Counted from the stretch's first letter, positions 14,919-23,498 are shown. The stretch: 31,609 nucleotides of DNA from Pseudomonadota bacterium (GCA_023431205.1 JAEYXQ010000096.1:1-31609); one strand, 5' to 3'. The notes: a model not told the origin generated them from the sequence alone. Numbers and translations are program-made.

Positions 14919-15046
14919 GCGGTGTCGCCACCACACCGACCCGACTTTTTCCCCCGATGCGACCGATCCAGCCGGCGCTTGACTTCTTGTTGACGCACAA
15001 TGCGCTAAGCTGGTCGCGATCAAGCTGATCACCGGAATTCTGAGCC

Positions 15047-15979
15047 TTGCAGGTCTATCTGCCGATCGCCGAGCTTTCCGTGAACCTCTTCTTTCTCGTG
15101 GGGATCGGAGGGGCGGTCGGCTTTTTGTCCGGTCTGTTCGGCGTTGGCGGTGGTTTCCTCCTTACCCCGCTGCTGATTTTCTCCGGCGTTCCGTCCTCGG
15201 TTGCCGTGGCTTCGGTCACCGGGCAGGTGGTCGCGGCCTCCACTTCGGGAGCGCTCGCCCATTATCGGCGCGGTGCCGTCGACCTCCATCTGGCCATGTA
15301 TCTGGTGCTCTCGGGCGTGCTCGGCGCTTTCGGGGGCGTTGCTGCCTTCTCGCTCCTGCGCAATGCCGGCCAGCTCGATCTCGTCATCTCTCTGGGCTTT
15401 CTGGTGCTGCTCGGCTCCGTCGGCATCATGATGCTGATCGAATCCACCCGCGCCATCCTGCGCCAGCGCCAGGGCGTGGTGGTGCGCGAGCGCCTGCCCA
15501 ACCAGCATAACTGGATTCACGGCCTGCCCATGCGCGTGCGGTTCAAGAAGTCGCGCCTCTATATCAGCGTCCTGCCGGTGCTGATCATCGGTCTGTTCAT
15601 CGGTTTCGTCGGCTCGCTGCTGGGTATCGGCGGCGGCTTCATCATGGTGCCGGCGCTGGTCTACCTGCTGCGCGTCCCAGGCAACGTCGTCATCGGCACC
15701 TCGCTGGCGCAGGTCGTTGCCATGATGGGGGCCACCACCATCCTCCATGCCGTCCAGAGCCAGAGCGTCGATATCCTCCTCGCCTTCTGCCTGATGGTGG
15801 GCGGCACGGTCGGAGCGCAGTTCGGCGCTTCGGCCGGCAAGTATCTGCGCGGCGAACAGTTGCGCGGCCTCCTGGCGCTCCTGGTGCTGGCCGTTGCCAT
15901 CCGTTTCGGCGTGTCGCTGGTCCTGGCTCCGGCCGATCCGTTCAGCATGGCCGTCATGGGGCCTGGAGGCCTGCGGTGA
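15047..15979 (+). CDS. TauE/SafE family sulfite-type permease
   Basis: A 310-residue inner-membrane protein with about 8 transmembrane segments and two internally similar halves, each opening with a glycine-rich motif (GFLSGLFGVGGGFLLTP and GFVGSLLGIGGGFIMVP). Family members export sulfite, sulfoacetate or related organosulfur anions. Translation starts with TTG at 15047: the first residues, MQVYLPIAELSVN, match the beginning I know from many related rhizobial proteins, whereas a GTG start further in would cut this off. The stop overlaps the start of the next gene (GTGA), so the two are translationally coupled. The substrate is not determined. Confidence 0.92.
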   Translation: MQVYLPIAELSVNLFFLVGIGGAVGFLSGLFGVGGGFLLTPLLIFSGVPSSVAVASVTGQVVAASTSGALAHYRRGAVDLHLAMYLVLSGVLGAFGGVAAFSLLRNAGQLDLVISLGFLVLLGSVGIMMLIESTRAILRQRQGVVVRERLPNQHNWIHGLPMRVRFKKSRLYISVLPVLIIGLFIGFVGSLLGIGGGFIMVPALVYLLRVPGNVVIGTSLAQVVAMMGATTILHAVQSQSVDILLAFCLMVGGTVGAQFGASAGKYLRGEQLRGLLALLVLAVAIRFGVSLVLAPADPFSMAVMGPGGLR

Positions 15980-16740
15980 AGCGCCTTCTCGCCGCCCTTC
16001 TCGCCGCGCTCGTCCTTGCGGCGCCGCCGGCCGCCGCGCAGCGCCTCGTCACCCAGATCTCGAGCGACACGGTGGAGATCACCTCGAGCTTTGATGGCGA
16101 AAGGCTCACCTTCTTCGGCCAGATCGGCCCCGAAGCGGGTGCCGATGCCTCAACGGTGCAGGGCCCCTACCAGGTCGTCGTCGTGGTGGTCGGCCCGACC
16201 CAGACCCGCGTCGCCCGGCAGAAGTCCAACATCTTCGGCGTCTGGCTCAACACCGATCAGGTCGAGTTCAACAATTTCCCGAGCTACTTCCACGTGCTCT
16301 CGAGCGCCCGCCTGCGGGATATTTCCGACGTCACCACGCTCACCACCAACCGCATCCTGCCCGAAGCGCACATCGTCACGCCGACCCAGGCCGGCTGGTG
16401 GAAGACGGCGGTGTTCGGCCGCCAGCTCGTCCGCCTGATGACCGAGGAGCGCCTGTTCGGCGTGCAGGAGAACAGCGTCCAGTTCCTCGCCGACAACTTC
16501 TATTCGGCCCGCCTCACCCTGCCGAGCCATGCCCCGCCCGGGCCCTATCTGGCGCTGACCTATGTGTTCAAGAATGGCGAGATCGTCGCCCGCCGCTCCG
16601 AGGGCTTTGCCGTCCGCAAGATCGGCTTCGAGCGTTTCCTCGCCATCTCCGCCGTCCAGTACCCCCTGGCCTACGGCGTCATCTGCGTCCTGCTCGCCCT
16701 CACCACCGGCTGGCTCGGCGGCGTCGTCTTCCGCCGCTGA
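15976..16740 (+). CDS. TIGR02186 family membrane-anchored protein
   Basis: A 254-residue protein of the alphaproteobacterial Alph_Pro_TM/TIGR02186 family. It has a Sec signal peptide (MKRLLAALLAALVLAAPPAAAQ, cut near residue 22), a periplasmic domain (QRLVTQISSDTVEITSSFDG..., about 22-215) and a C-terminal membrane helix (about 222-250). It starts with GTG, overlapping the TauE stop by 4 bp. The pairing of this family with TauE/SafE permeases is a recurrent arrangement, so it probably assists the permease. The biochemical role is unknown. Confidence 0.9.
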   Translation: MKRLLAALLAALVLAAPPAAAQRLVTQISSDTVEITSSFDGERLTFFGQIGPEAGADASTVQGPYQVVVVVVGPTQTRVARQKSNIFGVWLNTDQVEFNNFPSYFHVLSSARLRDISDVTTLTTNRILPEAHIVTPTQAGWWKTAVFGRQLVRLMTEERLFGVQENSVQFLADNFYSARLTLPSHAPPGPYLALTYVFKNGEIVARRSEGFAVRKIGFERFLAISAVQYPLAYGVICVLLALTTGWLGGVVFRR

Positions 16741-16765
16741 TCCTTGAGCCGACCCCACACGCGAT

Positions 16766-16863
16766 GTCAGCCGGCCTTGAGCCGGGGCCCATCCTGAGAT
16801 GGCTGAACCGCCGCCAGATGGATGGGCAGGCACCTAGGGGATGGATCCTTTCGCGGGGATGAC
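16766..16863. repeat. Nested-palindrome intergenic repeat, divergent copy
   Basis: A 98-bp element beginning GTCAGCCGGCCTTGAGCCGG and ending GCGGGGATGAC. It shares the CCCATCCTGAGAT core and the GTCA...TGAC outer ends with the two copies at 21744 and 22015 but is more diverged; the inner inverted repeat is eroded. Confidence 0.8.
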
Positions 16864-16901
16864 CCGGGTGGATGCGGCCGCAGATGGGACGTGGCCGCAG
16901 A

Positions 16902-17609
16902 CTAACCCTGCACCAGCCGCTTCGGGCTCACCGGATAGGTCCGGTCCCGCCCCAGCATCACCACTTCCAGCGCCGGCCACTGGAACAGCCCGAAAAACGC
17001 CTGCGACAGGATGTTGAGCGAGCCGGTGGCGCTGCCATAGGCCGGCAGGATCATCAGCCGGTTGTCATGCACGAAGCATGGCCGGCGCGCCGTCCGGCCC
17101 TCCATGTGCACGCGGGCCGATGGATGCAGATGCCCCGCAATCATCCCCGCCGCATTGCGCTGCGGTTCGTGCGTCAGCAGCACGCCGGCAAGTTCCACCT
17201 CGCTCATGCAGCGTCCGCCCAGCGCATGCGGCCGCGGATCGTGATTGCCGCCGAGCCAGATCCACTCCGCCAGGTCGGTGAGCCGGTCCACCCGCGCCCG
17301 GTCCGCCTCCAGCAGCGTCGTTGAGCCCTCGTCGCGATGGAAGCTGTCGCCCAGCGCCACCACGCGGCTGGCGCCCGTGCGGCGCATGTCGCGCTCGAGC
17401 TTGGCCAGCGTCAGGCCGGTATCATAGGGCGGCAGCATCTGCCCGTGCCGGGCATAGCTCGACAGCTTTTCGAGGTGAAGGTCGGCAACCAGCAGCGTCT
17501 GCTGGCCGTGCCAGAAGAGCGCGCCCGAGGGTAGGGGTTCAAAATTGTGTCCCGCAAAGCGCAAGATCGGGGTCTCCGTGATCTCCGCCCGGATGAATGG
17601 TTGGTTCAA
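16902..17609 (-). CDS. pdeM: Ligase-associated DNA damage response endonuclease PdeM
   Basis: A 235-residue calcineurin-type metallophosphoesterase. Metal-binding motifs in order: ADLHLEK (about 42-48), GDSFHRDE (about 94-101), GGNHD (about 120-124), LLTHEP (about 149-154) and AGHLHPS (about 162-168), all intact. The family (PdeM) is found with an ATP-dependent DNA ligase, a DEXH helicase and an exonuclease in a DNA repair cluster. Here only the helicase is adjacent, and its stop codon overlaps this start codon by 4 bp (17606-17609), so they form an operon with the helicase first. No ligase gene lies in the window. ATG at 17609 is set by this overlap. Confidence 0.94.
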   Translation of the reverse strand: MNQPFIRAEITETPILRFAGHNFEPLPSGALFWHGQQTLLVADLHLEKLSSYARHGQMLPPYDTGLTLAKLERDMRRTGASRVVALGDSFHRDEGSTTLLEADRARVDRLTDLAEWIWLGGNHDPRPHALGGRCMSEVELAGVLLTHEPQRNAAGMIAGHLHPSARVHMEGRTARRPCFVHDNRLMILPAYGSATGSLNILSQAFFGLFQWPALEVVMLGRDRTYPVSPKRLVQG

Positions 17610-20092
17610 CTCCGCCCCAGCGCCTCGCGCATCAGTTCGTCGGCTGCTTCCGCCATAGCTGATTCGCGCCCCTCCCCGTAAATCGGCTCCCGGCCGATAT
17701 CGAGCATCACCGGCACCGCCAGCGGTGAAATCCGCGTGAGCGGCTTGTGCACGATATGGGTGCGGATGCGCTTGAGCATCTGCCCCAGCCGCTCGATGTC
17801 GAGCAGCCCCCGCGCCGCATCGCGCCGTGTCGCCTGGATCAGGATGTGGTCCGGCTCGTGCTGGTAGAGCACGTCGTAGATCAGGTCCGAGCTCATGGTG
17901 ATCTGCCGGCCGGACTTCTCCTTGCCCGGATGCCGGCGTTCGATCAGCCCGGCGATGATGGCGCAGTTGCGGAAGGTTCGCTTCATCAGTGCCGATTCAT
18001 CGAGCCAGTCCTCGAGATCCTCGCCCAGCATGTCCTCGCTGAACAATTCGTCCAGCGACAGTCGCCCGGTACGGATCAGCCCCGACAGGTCGCCCAGCCC
18101 CCAGATGCCGAGCGAATATTCCGAGGCCACGAACCCCAGCGGCCGCGCCCGCGCCCGCTCCAGCCGCCGCGTCAGCAGCATGCCCAGCGTCTGGTGCGCA
18201 AGCCGCCCCTCGAAGGGGTAGCAGACCATGAAGTTCTGTGTGCCGCGCGGAAACGTCTCCACCAGCAGGCTGTCGCGCTGCGGCACCACTGAAACTTCGC
18301 GCTGCAGCCTGAGCCAGGTTTCTACCTGCTCCGGCAGCCTCCCCCATTCGTCGGGTGAATCCATGATCCGCCGCACCCGCTCGGCGAGATAGGTCGACAG
18401 GGGAAACTTGCCGCCCATGTAGGACGGAATCTTGGGATCCGTCGCCTGCGCGCGGGTGACGAACGCCTCGTTCTCGCGCAGCCCCTCGAACGCCACCACT
18501 TCGCCGCCGAAGATGAAGGTATCCCCCACCTGCAGCTGGCCGAAGAACGACTCTTCCATTTCCCCCAGCACCCGCCCGCCATAGCCGATCGGCCCGGTCA
18601 CGGCACCGCGCTTGAAGCCGCGCCCGCGCACCAGCCGCACCTTCACCATCGGCTCCTCGATGATGGTGCCGACATTGAGCCGGTATTGCTGCGCCACCTG
18701 CGGATGGGCGATCCGCCAGCGCCCGTCCTCGGTCTGGCGCAGCCGCGCATAGCGCTCATAGGCCCTAAGCGCATAGCCGCCGGTCGCCACGAAATCGAGG
18801 ATCCGGTCGAACTGCCCGCGCGGCAGCTCGCGATAGGGCCAGGCCCGCCTGACTTCGGCATAAAGCTCGTCTGCCAGGAACGGCTCGGCGCAGGCCATGC
18901 CCAGAACATGCTGCGCCAAGACGTCATAGCCGCCGGCGATCGGGTCCTCGCTGTCCTGGTGGCCTTCCGCCACCGCCTCCACCGCCGCCTCGCATTCGAG
19001 CACCTCGAACCGGTTCGACGGCACCAAGAGCGCCCGCGACGGCTCGTCCAGCCGGTGGTTGGCGCGCCCGATCCGCTGCAGCATGCGCGAGGAGCCCTTG
19101 GGCGCCCCCACCTGCACCACGAGGTCCACATCGCCCCAGTCGATGCCGAGATCGAGCGTCGAGGTACACACCACCGCCTTGAGCGCGCCCGACACCATCG
19201 CGCCCTCGACCTTGCGCCGCTGCTCCACCGAGAGCGACCCGTGGTGCAGCGCGATCGGCAGCATGTCCTCGTTGATGTTCCACAGCCCCTGGAACAGCAT
19301 CTCCGCCTGCGAGCGCGTGTTGACGAACAGCAGCGTCGTCCGGTGCCGCTTGATCACCTCGTAGAGCTCGGCATGGGCGTAGTTGGCCGAATGCCCGGCC
19401 CAGGGCAGGTGCTGCGCGGTTTCGAGGATCTGCAGCTCCGGCGCCGCCCCGCCCTTCATTACCAGCAGTTCCGTTTCCCGCTCGGGGAGCGGCGCCGCGA
19501 TCCAGTCCCGCAACAGGTCCGGCCGGGCCACCGTCGCGCTCAGCGCCGTGATCTGCAGGTCCGGCGCATGGGCCGCGATCCGGGCCAGGGCCAGCGACAG
19601 CAAATCCCCGCGCTTGGACGTCACCAGCGCATGCAGTTCGTCGAGCACGATGCGCCTGAGCGAGTCGAACATCAGTTCGGCATGCGGATGGCTGATGAGG
19701 AGCGCCAGTTGCTCCGGCGTGGTCAGCAGGATCTGCGGCGGCTTGGTTCTTTGCCGCACCCGCTTGGACGCGGGCGTGTCCCCGGTCCGCGTTTCGGCCG
19801 AAATCTTCAGCCCCATCTCGAAGATCGGCGCGTTGAGGTTGCGCTGCACGTCCACCGCCAGCGCCTTCAGCGGTGAGACATAGAGCGTGTGCAGGCCCTC
19901 GAACCCGCCCTCGCTGAGATCGCTCAGCGTGGGCAGAAACCCCGCCAGCGTCTTGCCCGCCCCCGTTGGCGCGATCAGCAGTTGCGACCGCCCCTGCTGC
20001 CAGCTTCCAAGCACCCCCAACTGATGCTCGCGCGGCCGCCACCCCTTGCGCTCGAACCACGCGGCAATGACGGGGGGCAGGGTGGCCGTCAC
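17606..20092 (-). CDS. Ligase-associated DNA damage response DEXH-box helicase (Lhr-like)
   Basis: An 828-residue superfamily 2 helicase, normal length for the ligase-associated Lhr-like group. Motifs: Q-like REHQ (21-24), Walker A APTGAGKT (41-48), TTPEQL (124-129), DELH (151-154), SAT (185-187), TSTLDLGIDWGDVD and QRIGRANHR for motifs V and VI, then the Lhr winged-helix and C-terminal region. It unwinds DNA or RNA-DNA hybrids in repair. GTG at 20092 is preferred to a GTG at 20119 because GGAG lies 7 nt before it and the longer form adds only a non-conserved Arg-rich stretch that overlaps a repeat. Co-transcribed with pdeM. Confidence 0.95.
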   Translation of the reverse strand: MTATLPPVIAAWFERKGWRPREHQLGVLGSWQQGRSQLLIAPTGAGKTLAGFLPTLSDLSEGGFEGLHTLYVSPLKALAVDVQRNLNAPIFEMGLKISAETRTGDTPASKRVRQRTKPPQILLTTPEQLALLISHPHAELMFDSLRRIVLDELHALVTSKRGDLLSLALARIAAHAPDLQITALSATVARPDLLRDWIAAPLPERETELLVMKGGAAPELQILETAQHLPWAGHSANYAHAELYEVIKRHRTTLLFVNTRSQAEMLFQGLWNINEDMLPIALHHGSLSVEQRRKVEGAMVSGALKAVVCTSTLDLGIDWGDVDLVVQVGAPKGSSRMLQRIGRANHRLDEPSRALLVPSNRFEVLECEAAVEAVAEGHQDSEDPIAGGYDVLAQHVLGMACAEPFLADELYAEVRRAWPYRELPRGQFDRILDFVATGGYALRAYERYARLRQTEDGRWRIAHPQVAQQYRLNVGTIIEEPMVKVRLVRGRGFKRGAVTGPIGYGGRVLGEMEESFFGQLQVGDTFIFGGEVVAFEGLRENEAFVTRAQATDPKIPSYMGGKFPLSTYLAERVRRIMDSPDEWGRLPEQVETWLRLQREVSVVPQRDSLLVETFPRGTQNFMVCYPFEGRLAHQTLGMLLTRRLERARARPLGFVASEYSLGIWGLGDLSGLIRTGRLSLDELFSEDMLGEDLEDWLDESALMKRTFRNCAIIAGLIERRHPGKEKSGRQITMSSDLIYDVLYQHEPDHILIQATRRDAARGLLDIERLGQMLKRIRTHIVHKPLTRISPLAVPVMLDIGREPIYGEGRESAMAEAADELMREALGRS

Positions 20093-20118
20093 AACAGAAC
20101 TCCGCGCGCGCGGTCCCA

Positions 20119-20220
20119 CCCCACCCTCATTCCCTCCCCATCAAGGGGAGGGAGGCGCAGGGCCGAGCGGCCAGTGTTCATCGCCTCCCTCCCCCCTGTG
20201 GGGAGGGAATGAGGGTGGGG
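20119..20220. repeat. Inverted pair of CCCTCCCC repeats
   Basis: Two copies of the intergenic hairpin repeat face each other. Their 21-bp outer arms (20119-20139 and 20200-20220) are perfect inverted repeats. The unit may act as a transcription barrier between the divergent helicase and DUF6460 genes. Confidence 0.82.
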
Positions 20221-20321
20221 GTTCGGCAAACTCGATGCCGCAAACAGACTCAAGCGCGCGCTCTTCTGCAAATCGCCACAAAGCCTATATGATATCCATT
20301 GCGCCGGAAGGGAGCTTTCAC

Positions 20322-20612
20322 ATGACCGACACCACCACTGATCGCCCATCCCGCTCCCTGGGCGAGCGCCTGTTCGGCGGCAACCCCGCCGGGGTGGTCC
20401 TGCGGCTCGTGATCGTCTCGCTGCTGGTCGGCTTCGTCATGCAGAGTTTTGGCTTCGACGTCCGTGACCTGGTGCGCGGCGCCGTCGACATCCTCCGCGA
20501 TGCCTTGCGCGATGGTTTTCGCGAGTTCCGCCACCTCGGCAGCTACATCGTCACCGGCGCCGCCGTCGTCGTTCCGGTCTGGCTGCTGCTGCGGCTCACC
20601 CGGGGCCGCTGA
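20322..20612 (+). CDS. DUF6460-like small membrane protein
   Basis: A 96-residue protein with two hydrophobic helices (about 25-45, VVLRLVIVSLLVGFVMQSFG; and about 75-92, YIVTGAAVVVPVWLLLRL) joined by an amphipathic segment with DVRDLVRGAVDILRD. This layout fits the DUF6460 family of Hyphomicrobiales, whose function is unknown. ATG at 20322 follows GGGAG by 7 nt. The stop TGA shares its last base with the ATG of the following kinase gene (TGATG), so they form an operon. Confidence 0.82.
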   Translation: MTDTTTDRPSRSLGERLFGGNPAGVVLRLVIVSLLVGFVMQSFGFDVRDLVRGAVDILRDALRDGFREFRHLGSYIVTGAAVVVPVWLLLRLTRGR

Positions 20613-21283
20613 TGGCCGAGCGCCTCCGCCTCACCCCCGCCGAGGCGTTGCAGCGCCTCGTTCCCCATATCTCGCAGATGCAGTCGGAGGCACAGGGGCG
20701 CCGCATCGCTGTCGGCCTTGCCGGTGGACCCGGCGCCGGCAAGTCGACGCTGGCGGCTGAGCTGGTCAACCTGCTCAACGTCGTGCGCACCGGCTCCGCC
20801 GCCCTGGTGCCCATGGATGGCTTCCACATGCGCCACGCCAAGCTCGAGGCGCTCGAGGAAATCCATCGCAAGGGCGCCCCCCACACCTTCGAGGGCGCTG
20901 CCTTCGTCGATTTCCTCCACCACCTCAAATCCGCGACCGGTCCGGTCAGCGGCCCCGGTTACTCGCGCGAGATCGAGGACGTGGTCGATGACGCCTTCAC
21001 CATCGACCCTGCCGTCAGCGTGCTGATCGTTGAAGGCAACTACCTGCTGCTGCCGAGCCCGCCCTGGGCCGGCATCCGCCCGCTGCTCGACTATGCCGTC
21101 TATCTCGACGTGCCGCGCGACCTGGTCGAAGCGCGCCTGCTCCGGCGCCACGCCGAGCACGGCCTCTTCACCCAAGAGCGCAACCGCGCCCGAATCGCTC
21201 GCAACGACCTGCCCAACTACGATCTTGTGACCACGTCGGCCGATCGGGCCGACGTGGTGTTCGAGCTGGCCGTCGAACGCTAG
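20612..21283 (+). CDS. P-loop nucleoside/nucleotide kinase family protein
   Basis: A 223-residue soluble kinase of the uridine kinase/pantothenate kinase-like P-loop group. Walker A is GGPGAGKST (38-46). VPMDGFHM (67-73) and KGAPHTFEG follow, typical of the YggC/FrcK-like nucleoside or sugar kinases, and IVEGNYLLL is the Walker B-like strand. The lid region has RHAEHGL...RNRARI. Length is normal. The substrate cannot be fixed from sequence; a sugar or nucleoside analogue is likely. Translationally coupled to the upstream DUF6460 gene. Its 3' end overlaps that of the convergent zinc-ribbon gene by 4 bp. Confidence 0.88.
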   Translation: MAERLRLTPAEALQRLVPHISQMQSEAQGRRIAVGLAGGPGAGKSTLAAELVNLLNVVRTGSAALVPMDGFHMRHAKLEALEEIHRKGAPHTFEGAAFVDFLHHLKSATGPVSGPGYSREIEDVVDDAFTIDPAVSVLIVEGNYLLLPSPPWAGIRPLLDYAVYLDVPRDLVEARLLRRHAEHGLFTQERNRARIARNDLPNYDLVTTSADRADVVFELAVER

Positions 21284-21471
21284 TGGGTGATCTGCCCGAT
21301 GGTCGGGCTTCGGCTCGGCCGATCGGTCTGCCCTGTCTTCGGCCCCGGTGCGGTGAACAGGTGTTCGGGCACCCGGCTCGGCATGTCGACGGTTGCGCGG
21401 CACCACGGGCAGCGAACCGCAGCGCGCGGCCACGGCTCGGCACATGATGGACACAGCCTCAGGGCGGACAT
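21280..21471 (-). CDS. Small zinc-ribbon protein
   Basis: A 63-residue protein, MSALRLCPSCAEPWPRAAVR followed by CPWC: two CxxC knuckles (C7/C10 and C21/C24) that can bind one zinc ion, then a Pro/Thr-rich tail. ATG at 21471 has GAGGAGG 9 nt upstream, a strong site that argues for real translation. The function is unknown; it could be a small regulatory or scaffold protein. Convergent with the kinase gene. Confidence 0.7.
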   Translation of the reverse strand: MSALRLCPSCAEPWPRAAVRCPWCRATVDMPSRVPEHLFTAPGPKTGQTDRPSRSPTIGQITH

Positions 21472-21743
21472 AACGGCATACCTCCTCGCGTCTCGCACAG
21501 GGCGGAGCGCAAAATAATGGTTTCGGAACAGGGTTTTAGAACCCACCACCTACATCGGCCGCGGGATAGGGAACTTCAACTGCGACCAAAGGTCCATTGC
21601 ACCCGGCAAGAGCGTAGAGGGCACGCAGCAGAACGCAAACCCATCGGCCCTTCGTCCCCTCTCCCCTCAGGGGAGAGGGGCAGGGTGAGGGGCTTCGAGC
21701 CTGGGACTTTGTCGCTGGACCTCGCACTTTCCACACCCCCGAT

Positions 21744-21845
21744 GTCACCCCGGCCTTGAGCCGGGGCCCATCCTGAGATGCCTGAACGGCCGCCAGGTGA
21801 GATGTGAGCTATCTCAGGATGGATCCCCGCTTGCGCGGGGATGAC
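21744..21845. repeat. Nested-palindrome repeat, copy 1
   Basis: A 102-bp MITE-like element. Outer ends are GTCA-CCCCG and CGGGGATGAC, a left hairpin is CCCCGGC-CTTGA-GCCGGGG, an inner inverted pair is CCATCCTGAGAT with ATCTCAGGATGG, and a right hairpin is ATCCCCGC-TTGC-GCGGGGAT. No coding capacity. Confidence 0.88.
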
Positions 21846-22014
21846 ACCGAGTGCGATTTCGAGTTCACCCTGAGGGGAGAGGGTTAGGGTGAGGGGTTCA
21901 CCCCCACAGCAGGAACTCGAATCCAAGGGGAAAGGTAAGAAGGGCACACCCGGCGCAAAGGGACCTCGGAGTCTGGGGCCTGGTCCATGACCCCGCACCC
22001 TCCACACCCCCGAT

Positions 22015-22116
22015 GTCACCCCGGCCTTGAGCCGGGGCCCATCCTGAGATGCCTGAACGGCCGCCAGGTGAGATCTGAGCTATCTCAGGATGGATCCCCG
22101 CTTACGCGGGGATGAC
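22015..22116. repeat. Nested-palindrome repeat, copy 2
   Basis: Nearly identical to copy 1, with only a few substitutions (for example CTTACGCG for CTTGCGCG). It lies 21 bp from the 3' end of hemA and could serve as its transcription end. Confidence 0.88.
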
Positions 22117-22137
22117 ACCGAGTGTGTGATCAGGAAC

Positions 22138-23418
22138 TCACCCGCCCACCGTCGGCAGCGTCAGATCACCGCTGGTCAGCTTGTTCGCCGTGATGGTGGC
22201 GTCGGCCTTCTCGCGCGGCAGCTCGAGGCTGGTCCACACGCTCACCAGCGCATGGCGCAGCGCAAAGATCTTCTCGTCGGTGTGCAGCGGGGTCGGGGTG
22301 ATGCGCAGGCGCTCGGTGCCCTTGGGCACCGTCGGGTAGTTGATCGGCTGGATATAGATGTTGTGCTTGTCGAGCAGCATGTCGCTGGCCGCCTTGCACT
22401 GGCGTGCATCGCCCACCAGCAACGGCACGATGTGGGTGGGGGTGTCCATCACCGGCAGGCCGGCATCGGCGAGGATCGCCTTGGTCAGCCGCGCCTGGCG
22501 CTGGTGCAGCTGCCGCTCGTGGTCCGAGGCCTTGAGGTGCTCGATCGAGGCCCGGGCCGCCGCGCAGAGCGCCGGGGGCAGGGCGGTGGTGAAGATGAAC
22601 TCCGGCGCATAGGAACGCACCGCGTCGACGATCGACTTGTTGGCGGCGATATAGCCCCCCATCACGCCATAGCCCTTGGCCAGCGTGCCCTCGATCACGT
22701 CGATCCGGTCCATCAGCCCGTCGCGTTCGGCGATGCCGCCGCCGCGTGGCCCGTACATGCCCACCGCGTGCACTTCGTCGATATAGGTCAGAGCGCCGAA
22801 TTCCTCGGCCAGGTCGCAGATTTCCTTGATCGGGGCGATGTCGCCATCCATCGAGTAGACGGATTCAAAGCAGATCAGCTTCGGGCGCTTGCGATCGGTC
22901 GCCGCCAGGAGGTCACGCAGATGCGCAACGTCGTTGTGGCGGAAGATCTTCTTTTCCATGCCCGACTGGCGCACGCCCTGGATCATCGAGGCGTGGTTGA
23001 GCTGGTCCGAGAAGATGATGCAGTCCGGCAGGAGCCTGGCAATGGTGGAGATCGCCGCTTCGTTGGAGACGAACCCGGAGGTGAACACCAGTGCCGCTTC
23101 CTTGCGGTGCAGGTCCGCGAGCGAACGCTCGAGCTCGACCAGCGGCCGGTTGGTGCCGGAAATGTTGCGGGTGCCGCCGGCGCCCACGCCGAGCCTGGCG
23201 GCCGCCTCCTGCATCGCCGTCACGGTCTTTTCGTGCTGGCCCATGCCGAGGTAATCGTTGGAGCACCAGATGGTGATCTCCCGCGCATTGTCCGAATCGT
23301 CGCGGTAGACGGCGCTGGGGAAGCGCCCGGCAACACGCTCGAGATCAGCGAACACGCGGTAGCGCTTTTCCGCCCGCAGCGCGTCCACTGCATCTTCGAA
23401 TATGCCGCGATAGTCCAT
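22138..23418 (-). CDS. hemA: 5-aminolevulinate synthase
   Basis: A 426-residue PLP enzyme of the alpha-oxoamine synthase family. It condenses glycine with succinyl-CoA to 5-aminolevulinate, the first step of tetrapyrrole synthesis by the Shemin pathway used in alphaproteobacteria. Motifs: WCSNDYLGMG (51-60), GAGGTRNISGTN (79-90), YIDEVHAVGMYG (PLP-ring Asp214) and EGTLAKGYGVMGGYIAA with Schiff-base Lys248. Length and ends (MDYRGIFEDAVDALRAEKRY) match the family. ATG at 23418 has AAGGA 8 nt upstream. A hairpin stands just before the ribosome site, and an FNR/FixK-type box lies about 70 bp upstream, suggesting oxygen control. Confidence 0.98.
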   Translation of the reverse strand: MDYRGIFEDAVDALRAEKRYRVFADLERVAGRFPSAVYRDDSDNAREITIWCSNDYLGMGQHEKTVTAMQEAAARLGVGAGGTRNISGTNRPLVELERSLADLHRKEAALVFTSGFVSNEAAISTIARLLPDCIIFSDQLNHASMIQGVRQSGMEKKIFRHNDVAHLRDLLAATDRKRPKLICFESVYSMDGDIAPIKEICDLAEEFGALTYIDEVHAVGMYGPRGGGIAERDGLMDRIDVIEGTLAKGYGVMGGYIAANKSIVDAVRSYAPEFIFTTALPPALCAAARASIEHLKASDHERQLHQRQARLTKAILADAGLPVMDTPTHIVPLLVGDARQCKAASDMLLDKHNIYIQPINYPTVPKGTERLRITPTPLHTDEKIFALRHALVSVWTSLELPREKADATITANKLTSGDLTLPTVGG

Positions 23419-23433
23419 GAGGCTCGTCCTTCT

Positions 23434-23454
23434 TGCCAGCTTGCTAGGCTGGCA
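23434..23454 (-). promoter_or_regulatory. Hairpin in the hemA leader
   Basis: A perfect 7-bp stem, TGCCAGC and GCTGGCA with a 7-nt loop, ends 16 nt before the hemA start codon and directly before its ribosome site. It could influence translation or mRNA stability, or be an operator; it has no T tract. Confidence 0.45.
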
Positions 23455-23484
23455 CTCTTGTCTCCCAGTCTCCGGCCTTGCGCG

Positions 23485-23498
23485 TTGACATGGGTCAA
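23485..23498 (-). promoter_or_regulatory. FNR/FixK-type box upstream of hemA
   Basis: TTGACATGGGTCAA is a perfect inverted repeat, TTGAC-N4-GTCAA, matching the alphaproteobacterial FnrL/FixK consensus. Its centre is about 73 bp before the hemA ATG. hemA is a known FnrL target in Rhodobacter. The 302-bp gap between hemA and the divergent gene at 23721 holds nothing else I recognise. Confidence 0.65.

Larger units (their letters stand above)
21550..22137. repeat. Repeat-filled intergenic region of about 590 bp
   Basis: No gene is supported. A segment is duplicated with a period of 271 bp (CCACACCCCCGATGTCACCC at 21731 and 22002). Each copy contains the nested palindrome annotated separately; between them are GGGGAGAGGG-type hairpin repeats (21655-21700 and 21870-21900). 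Confidence 0.8.
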
